Shown one piece after another: positions 57,018-64,000 of a DNA stretch of 64,000 nucleotides. Position numbers and translations under genes: made by a program. The notes beneath the pieces are model-generated. The model did not search any database. It was not told the DNA's origin and worked only from the letters and a program-made list of their open reading frames with translations. Every line of letters starts with the position of its first letter. Position 1 is the stretch's first letter. This DNA is from Anagrus nilaparvatae (lineage: Eukaryota > Arthropoda > Insecta > Hymenoptera > Mymaridae): assembly GCA_022575985.1 (NCBI GenBank), contig JAKSXM010000007.1, positions 34,598,501 through 34,662,500 of the forward strand, given 5' to 3'.

Positions 57018-58247
57018 TTACATTGGTTTCCTAGTATTTTGCATGTTTTCCAATAAGGCCGTAGATGGATAATGTACATTTTCTACATAGCGTGCATAGC
57101 CTAAGAACCATATAACACTAGCAATGGGAGCACATGTTTCTAAAGTTCTTGCACCAGATTTACATGTACAATAATAACTGAGGATTGGAGGATTGTTATT
57201 ATTATTGTCTATTAAAACATCCCTATACTCAATCCATAGTTGATGTCTAACTGAACGGGTAAACCTTGAATATATTCTAGCTCTCAATAATCCAGGTGTA
57301 TTAACCAATTCGTCAAATTGGATTTCTTCGTTTCCATCTCTTAGAATCTTATCTTGTATATAGCCTGGAGCTAATTTAACTTGGTAAATACCAACAGTTA
57401 AATCTCTTATGTAGTTTAGATCTAATCTTGGGAATCTTTGAATATGTTCATGATTCAATCTTGTCCAACGACCTCCTCTATCTCTTAAGTTTTCTGCCTC
57501 AACTCTTGCTTGCATAACGTTAACACGTTGTGCTCGATCTAGAAGTTCATTAGCTAAGTTGATATCAGCATTTTCCATATGTATCGGGTCCTTAATCGCT
57601 CCTGCTATTTTTAGAAAATCGCTTAGATTTACAGCATGTACAACAGATATTCTATGATCAAAGAACTTAAATATTGATTTAAGATGTCCATTTATAACTT
57701 CCACAATCCATCGGCTCTTAGTTATCAATCTAGCTTCATTAGCTTGTTCCGTCGTTAACTGTCTTTGATTACGCTGCAAGCACGGTAGTAATTTGCTGGC
57801 TTTAATAAATTGTAATTTTTATGCATGCTGTAGGAGGAGTTTATGCCTCTGAGCCTCGAAGTTACTACTTTTTTCAACTTCTAAGTACGTACCGTCAACA
57901 AAAGCTATGGCTCTAGGTATATTTGGTTCAAGATTATAGAGCTGATTTGAAAAATCAGTTACGTGTCTTTCTATATATTTATCTCGAGTGATAGCATCAA
58001 CACCAATATTATTTGGTACGAATCTCTGACACAAACTTTTTCGCACTGTACTAATAACACAGCTAGTATTTTGTCTAGACTTATATCCAAACATCGTTGT
58101 CAAGAAATCATCAGATAAACCTTGACGCATCTTGCATAAGAATGTAAGAAGATGTTTCTTCGTTACGTACAGGAACACGTTTGTTTGAACAACTGGATCA
58201 CAAAAGGTAAAAAGTTCTCGAAACTGCTCTTTTGTTATTGGACTCAT
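57018..58247 (-). pseudogene. DDE_Tnp_4 (Harbinger/ISL2EU-like) transposase with SWIM domain, internally deleted
   Basis: The N-terminal frame (58247-57819, ATG start) has a helix-turn-helix-like region (LSDDFLTTMFGYKSRQNTSC) and the first catalytic Asp in AFVDGTYLEVEKSSNF. The C-terminal frame (about 57790-57018) has RWIVEVINGHLKSIF with the catalytic Glu. It ends in a SWIM-like motif CTCKSGARTLETCAP, where Pro replaces the expected His. The segment with the second catalytic Asp, roughly 80 residues, is missing between the two frames, so the enzyme is dead. Flanking repeat arrays at 55630-55876 and 58318-58935 are probably its ends. Confidence 0.8.
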
Positions 58248-58317
58248 GGACGAAAATTCAGTATCAGAAAAATTATTCTCATTATGAAACTTAAAAGAAA
58301 ACTTTACATTTGAATTC

Positions 58318-58935
58318 AGTAACCTCCAAAAAATAGAGTAGTAAGATAAAAGTTAAGATTTTTAGTTTCTTATCGACTTTTGACAACTATTTGACAGTTT
58401 TAAACTGTCAATTTTTAAAATCCGATATCGGGTTTGAATTGAGTGACCTCGAAAACATAAAGCAATAAGATAAAAGTAAGATTTTAAAGATTTTACCTAC
58501 TTTCGACAGCTATTTAGCTGTCAACTATCAATATTGAAAATCCGACATCAGATTTGAATTCAGCGACCTCGAAAACATAAAGCAATAAGATAAAAGTAAG
58601 ATTTTAAAGATTTTATCAACTTTCGACAGCTATTTGACAGCTATCAACTTTCAATTTTGAAAGTCCAACGTCGGATTTGAATTCAGCGACCTCAAAAACA
58701 AAAGTACTTAAATAAAAGTAAGATTTTTAAGATTTTATCGACTTTTGACAGCTATTTGACAGCTGTCAAGTGTCAATTTTTAAAATCTGATATCGGAATT
58801 GAATTCAGCGACCTCAAAAACATAATGTATGAAGATAAAAGTAAGATATTTAGAATTTTATCGATTTGTGACAGCTATTTGACAGCTGTCAACTGTCAAT
58901 TTTAAAAATCTGACATCAGATTTAAATTCAGCGAC
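58318..58935. repeat. ~120-bp tandem repeats, five copies, with CAGCTGTCAA hairpins
   Basis: GCGACCTC-AAAACATAAAG, AGATAAAAGTAAGATTTT and TTTGACAGCTGTCAA recur about every 120 bp. They are inverted relative to the units at 55630-55876 on the other side of the transposase. Confidence 0.85.
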
Positions 58936-59163
58936 CTTGAAAACATAAACCCAGTCATTGAATATAACAATATAAGCCATTTAAAGCTCTCTAAAGACTT
59001 TGCGAATAATTTCATCTGTGATAGAGCTTTAAAACTTAAAAGCTTCGTAGCGGCCAAAGAATTGAATTCTGAGCTTTGTGCTCATTATGACTTTTGCTTA
59101 GAAAACCGGTATCTAGAACATACCAAAAATCCAGACATTTTGACCGAAACCCAATTTCCATAA
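58932..59163 (+). other. Exon-like open frame, unidentified
   Basis: Directly after an AG at 58930-58931 the frame is open for about 76 codons to TAA at 59161-59163. It has coding-like composition (DFANNFICDRALKLKSF, YDFCLENRYLEHTKN). No Met near its start, so it would be a terminal exon or a fragment. No family recognised. It begins inside the last 120-bp repeat, which argues for a transposon-related origin or chance. Confidence 0.3.
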
Positions 59164-59727
59164 GATTATTGCGGGGTTCTTTCTGTAAATAAATGGAAAT
59201 ATAAATATTTAAAAAAAACTATTATTCTCTATTAAAGTTTTAATTTAATAAATCGCATTACCTATTCTAACATCCAATATAATTGAAATTATTATATTGA
59301 ATGATCGTTTTAATTTTCAAAGTTTGACTATTATTAACTGAAGATGTGAAATTTTTAATTAAAGAGTTTTGATCCGTCTTTTCGAAAAAGGTTTTGTACC
59401 AGCTTACCAAGAAAACTCAAAAATTTTATCTCTGAAGATCAAAAAAAGTAAATTTTTCTTAAAAATTAGTCTAATTCTTAAAAACGGGTAATTTAAGGGA
59501 TATAAATTGTGGTAAATGTTTTTTTGAAAATAGAATTTTTTGTGTGTGCATAAATCACATTATATTGTAACGCTGCTACAATGGCTAAAAATACGATTAT
59601 TTTAATTGAAATAAAATATTTAAATTTTATGAAAAACCGCGAAAAGGATTTAAATAGGTTATATTTCAGGCACGTTAAGAACGTGTTATTTTTAGATATA
59701 TATAAGCGCTAAATTAAAATTCTGGTT
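59164..59727. other. AT-rich spacer
   Basis: No gene or repeat recognised. Confidence 0.5.
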
Positions 59728-59942
59728 CCATCAACGTCTAGAAAAATCATTTTTCTTTAAATTAAAAAAAAAAATAATTTTGTATTAAATTTTGATAAAA
59801 AGTTGTGAGGTCGCAAAATTTTGAAACCAAGGCAAAAAGTCTCAAGTCCTAACTTTGCGACCTCACAACTTTTTATCAAAATATAATACAAATTTTTTTT
59901 TTTTTTAATTTAAAGAAAAATGATTTTTCTAGACGTTGATGG
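59728..59942. repeat. Long hairpin, ~88-bp arms
   Basis: CCATCAACGTCTAGAAAAAT to GTTGTGAGGTCGCAAA pairs almost perfectly with its reverse complement, around a loop of about 40 bases (AATTTTGAAACCAAGG...). Confidence 0.9.
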
Positions 59943-60751
59943 GATTATTTTATTTTTAAGCCTTTTTTTTTTAATAAGGCTTTAATAAAAAAAAAGTGTC
60001 AACAAATTATTTTAAACATTTTTTGAAATATTGTGTAGATGGTTATCGTATGGATTATTTTATTACATAGCATTGTTGTGCTAAATACCCAGGAGAGGGA
60101 CAATGTTGCGCGCACAAATTTAAATTAAAAAAAATAAATAAAGTAATAGATTTATCGAAAATAATAAATGCAATTTGTTAATTATATTTAATTAAAAAAT
60201 TGTTTAAAAATTGAATACTTATGTGATAATAATTTAGATTTTAATTTACAATAAATATAAATAAAATAACAATATATTTGCCTAGATTAATTAGTCAACA
60301 AAATACAAATATTAATAAAAAATGTTTCAGTTAACCTGTAAAAAAAGTAAGTTGTATAAACTACCTTGTAATAATTTGAATAATTATAAAAATTTATTAT
60401 TTTAATTAGTCTGAATAAAATTTTAGATTTGGAGCTTCATCTAGACTTCCAACAATACATTTAAAAATCAAATGTATTCTGCCTGGCAAGTTTTTTGAAG
60501 TTTTCAGTAAACATCAATACTAATAACTCAATGAGTTAGTAATGAAATCTATCAAGCCATTGAACCATATACTATCTTTTAAATTTGGAGTTATGTTAAT
60601 TATGTATCTGATTCATCGGTTGACATATATGGAAATTTTTTTAAAGCTCACGACTAAAAAATAGAAATAGCTTGGCCAACAGATAAGAAATTAAAAGGTT
60701 TACTTTAAAATATTTGGTATTTATAGCTGTATTGAAAATTAGATAAACAAA
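59943..60751. other. AT-rich region upstream of the Gapdh copy
   Basis: No gene recognised. It may include the old promoter of the Gapdh copy, but I cannot point to elements. Confidence 0.45.
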
Positions 60752-61830
<1,079 letters not shown>

Positions 61831-62469
61831 TGTGCTTTTTTGGATTTGAATTATTTACTTTAACAAAATATTCATTTTTTTTAACTTAAGACATCCTTAA
61901 TCTTTTCGTGGATTTTCTAATACCTTGGAATAATTACCTTGGAGAATAAGTCAAATTGTTAAAAAACATAAATTTAAATAATGTTCATTCCTGATACCAA
62001 AACCGAAATTGATAGGGCGATTTACATTTGCATTCATGTTGACCCTAATCATGGTCTCTAACACAATATATTATTGTCTATTGATGTTTTAGATTTCAGT
62101 AGCCATATTGAATAGACGTTTCAGTGGCCATATTTGATTTTGATAAATATTATCAAACTGCAGTTTTCAGATACATCATACAATTTTAACTAATAAAAAT
62201 TTTGAAAATTTAAAAAATAAAACTTTACTATAAAATTAAAATCATTTATTCAATTTGAAAAAAAGCAGCTTATCTTTTATGTTTATGGTGAAATTTATCG
62301 ACATTATAGATAATATTTTTATAACTACTTTATTATATTTTTATTAAATTAAAATAAAAATGAAAAATAAAGAAAACATTCAACCTTCATTACCTATTTC
62401 AATTCTTGTATTCATTCATCAAAAATCCAATTTGAATTAAATCATTCATTCAACTTTCAAAAGAGGTCT
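61831..62469. other. AT-rich spacer
   Basis: No recognised gene or repeat. Confidence 0.5.
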
Positions 62470-63980
62470 CTCTCTCTTTGTTTACAAAATGGTAAAATGT
62501 CACAAAATTTTTTATCAAATAAGTATTATATGAAAATAGTGAAAACCTTTTAAAGGGAGATAAAGATAAAAAAGAAAAAAAATTTAGTGATCCTGAAGAT
62601 TCCGTTGATGATATTCCTGATGAAGATAATCTTATGAAATTATGCATATGAAAGTCTGATGTAAAAAAGCACGTGTGACATAACCTTTACACAGTATATA
62701 TGACTCGCGTAAGTAAATAAAAAATATATTTTTAATGTAAAATAAAATTAATTAATCATTTTGTATTTTAATTTGTTTTTTAATATTCTGTAAATCTTGA
62801 ATTTACTAATAAAAACTAATTTTGCAAATAATTTTTGCAATTTACAATTTATTTAAATTTAAAACTTGATACCTCATGGTAAATTTAATATTATTATAAA
62901 TTATTATTATTTCAGCACTGTTATAGAAGATCTTTTACTCAAAAACTATCAGAAATTGATGCTGTTAAATCAAATATTATATAATTGATGGAGTTCCGAT
63001 ACTATAGAGATAAAATGTTAGAAAAATTGCAGTCTATAATAGAAAAAATGTACGGAGATTTTGAAAGTGAAGAAAATATCCTCTCTATATATGGAGAAAA
63101 TAAAAAATTGTACTAAAAAATAAATTTGAAATGTTCTTTACATATTGATAAAAGCACCAAAGACATATAATATGCCAAAAAGAAATACTGAGTGCACTAG
63201 TGAACCTTGTATTCCTAGTTATCTGTAATTACCGCAAAAAAATATCGATAATTCTAGTGCTTGTTTAGCTTATATGTCTGAAGCAGATAATAAATACCAT
63301 TCTCCAGCATCTGTTAATAGTAATCCACAACCATATCAATTAAATTCAAATCTTTATCTTTCATGTCGACGGTAACCAGTTTAAGTTCTACTTCAAGTGC
63401 AGCTTCACTTACTAACTTCTACATCAAGCGCAGATTCACTTGCTACAAAAATATTAAGAAAAGAAAAAACAAATCCTTAATTCACAATTTTGCAAGGAGT
63501 CATGAAGAAAAAGTACTAAAAAACCAACAATAAAAAATCCAGAAGAATTGTTAAATTGTGAAGCTTGTGAAAAATTAGCCATTGACTGGAAAAATGGTCA
63601 TTTATAAATAAAGGAATTCACAAACGCTTAAGTGAAGAGTTAATTAAAATTGATTTCTTGAATGTAGTAGTTGAAGATATAAAGCATAATAATATAAAAC
63701 ATTTAAAAAAATCAAAAAAAGAAGTTGACAATTTATTTTTAAAAAACATTTAAAGAGGAAGAATTTTAAAAAACTCAAGGAGTTCTAGAAATTTAAAGTT
63801 GGAAAACGCATTGCATAAGTCAGTTGGTAAATCAGGTTTAAATAAAAAAAGTAAGGATGCAGTTGTACTAATAACATCAAGCAAAAAACCTAGACCCTTC
63901 AGTTTTTGGGGAAACTCTTCCAAATGGCAAAAAGTTTTCAAGTATTGACAATGATGCTCCAGTTAATTTTAGTTTTTATG
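62470..63980 (+). pseudogene. Decayed coding-like region, unidentified
   Basis: Plus-strand fragments in several frames have protein-like composition: KFSDPEDSVDDIPDEDNLMK (about 62580-62640), DAVKSNII and MEFRYYRDKMLEKLQSIIEK (about 62960-63050), a Ser/Thr-rich stretch (63370-63450), then RLSEELIKIDFLNVV and SKDAVVLITSSKKPRPFSFW (63630-63920). Stops and frame changes separate all of them. An acceptor-like TTATTTCAG precedes the second piece at about 62917. It looks like a dead multi-exon gene copy. It may continue beyond the window. No family recognised. Confidence 0.35.
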
Positions 63981-64000
63981 AAGTAAGCTGTGGTCGTGGT

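Overview
This window looks like nuclear DNA of an arthropod, most likely an insect. Supporting signs are the strong AT bias, spliceosomal introns, a degenerate intron-bearing Gapdh copy, a short TTAGG telomere-type run, R1-like LINEs, BEL/Pao and Gypsy LTR elements, Helitron/Helentron DNA, and a DDE_Tnp_4/SWIM transposase. Nothing seen identifies the species. Almost all of the window is mobile DNA and its debris. No intact host gene was recognised.

Layout. 1-2281: decayed R1-like LINE (+). 3470-3990 and 6139-8700: BEL/Pao fragments (+). 4081-5705: an unknown open frame convergent with an adenovirus-type cysteine protease frame, the pairing expected of a Maverick/adintovirus-like remnant. 8826-9344: possible two-exon small gene (-). 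9391-10020: 0.3 kb tandem repeat. 10431-18110: Gypsy element (-) with one LTR, gag, a canonical A-AAA-AAC slippery site, pol, and a non-env third ORF. Gag and pol are broken only by in-frame stops. 19684-22907: second, rearranged Gypsy copy, made of an inverted LTR start, a diverged LTR, a pol fragment and a young LTR. 23011-24857: tandem and inverted 493-bp units inserted between 10-bp direct repeats. 25018-31800: low-complexity DNA, foldback repeats and small unexplained frames.

31982-51623 is the most striking part. A segment of about 7.3 kb is present three times head to tail, nearly identical, and the third copy has a 2.4 kb internal deletion. Each copy begins exactly at the 5' TC terminus of a non-autonomous Helitron. 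It then runs past that Helitron's 3' hairpin-CTAG end, through a tRNA-like element, a dead PIF1-type helicase and a second hairpin-CTAG end, into foldback elements. It stops inside a foldback arm at TTTAG|T. The array can be read as in-place rolling-circle read-through from a Helitron, or as ordinary tandem duplication with a coincidental breakpoint.

52390-55020: second R1-like LINE (-) with an internal deletion. 55630-58935: a dead DDE_Tnp_4 transposase flanked by inverted arrays of about 120-bp subterminal repeats, with a TTAA-flanked MITE nested inside. 60752-61830: Gapdh pseudogene that kept its introns. 62470-63980: decayed coding-like sequence.

All calls come from reading the sequence and the translations. 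No database search was run, so family names rest on recognised motifs.
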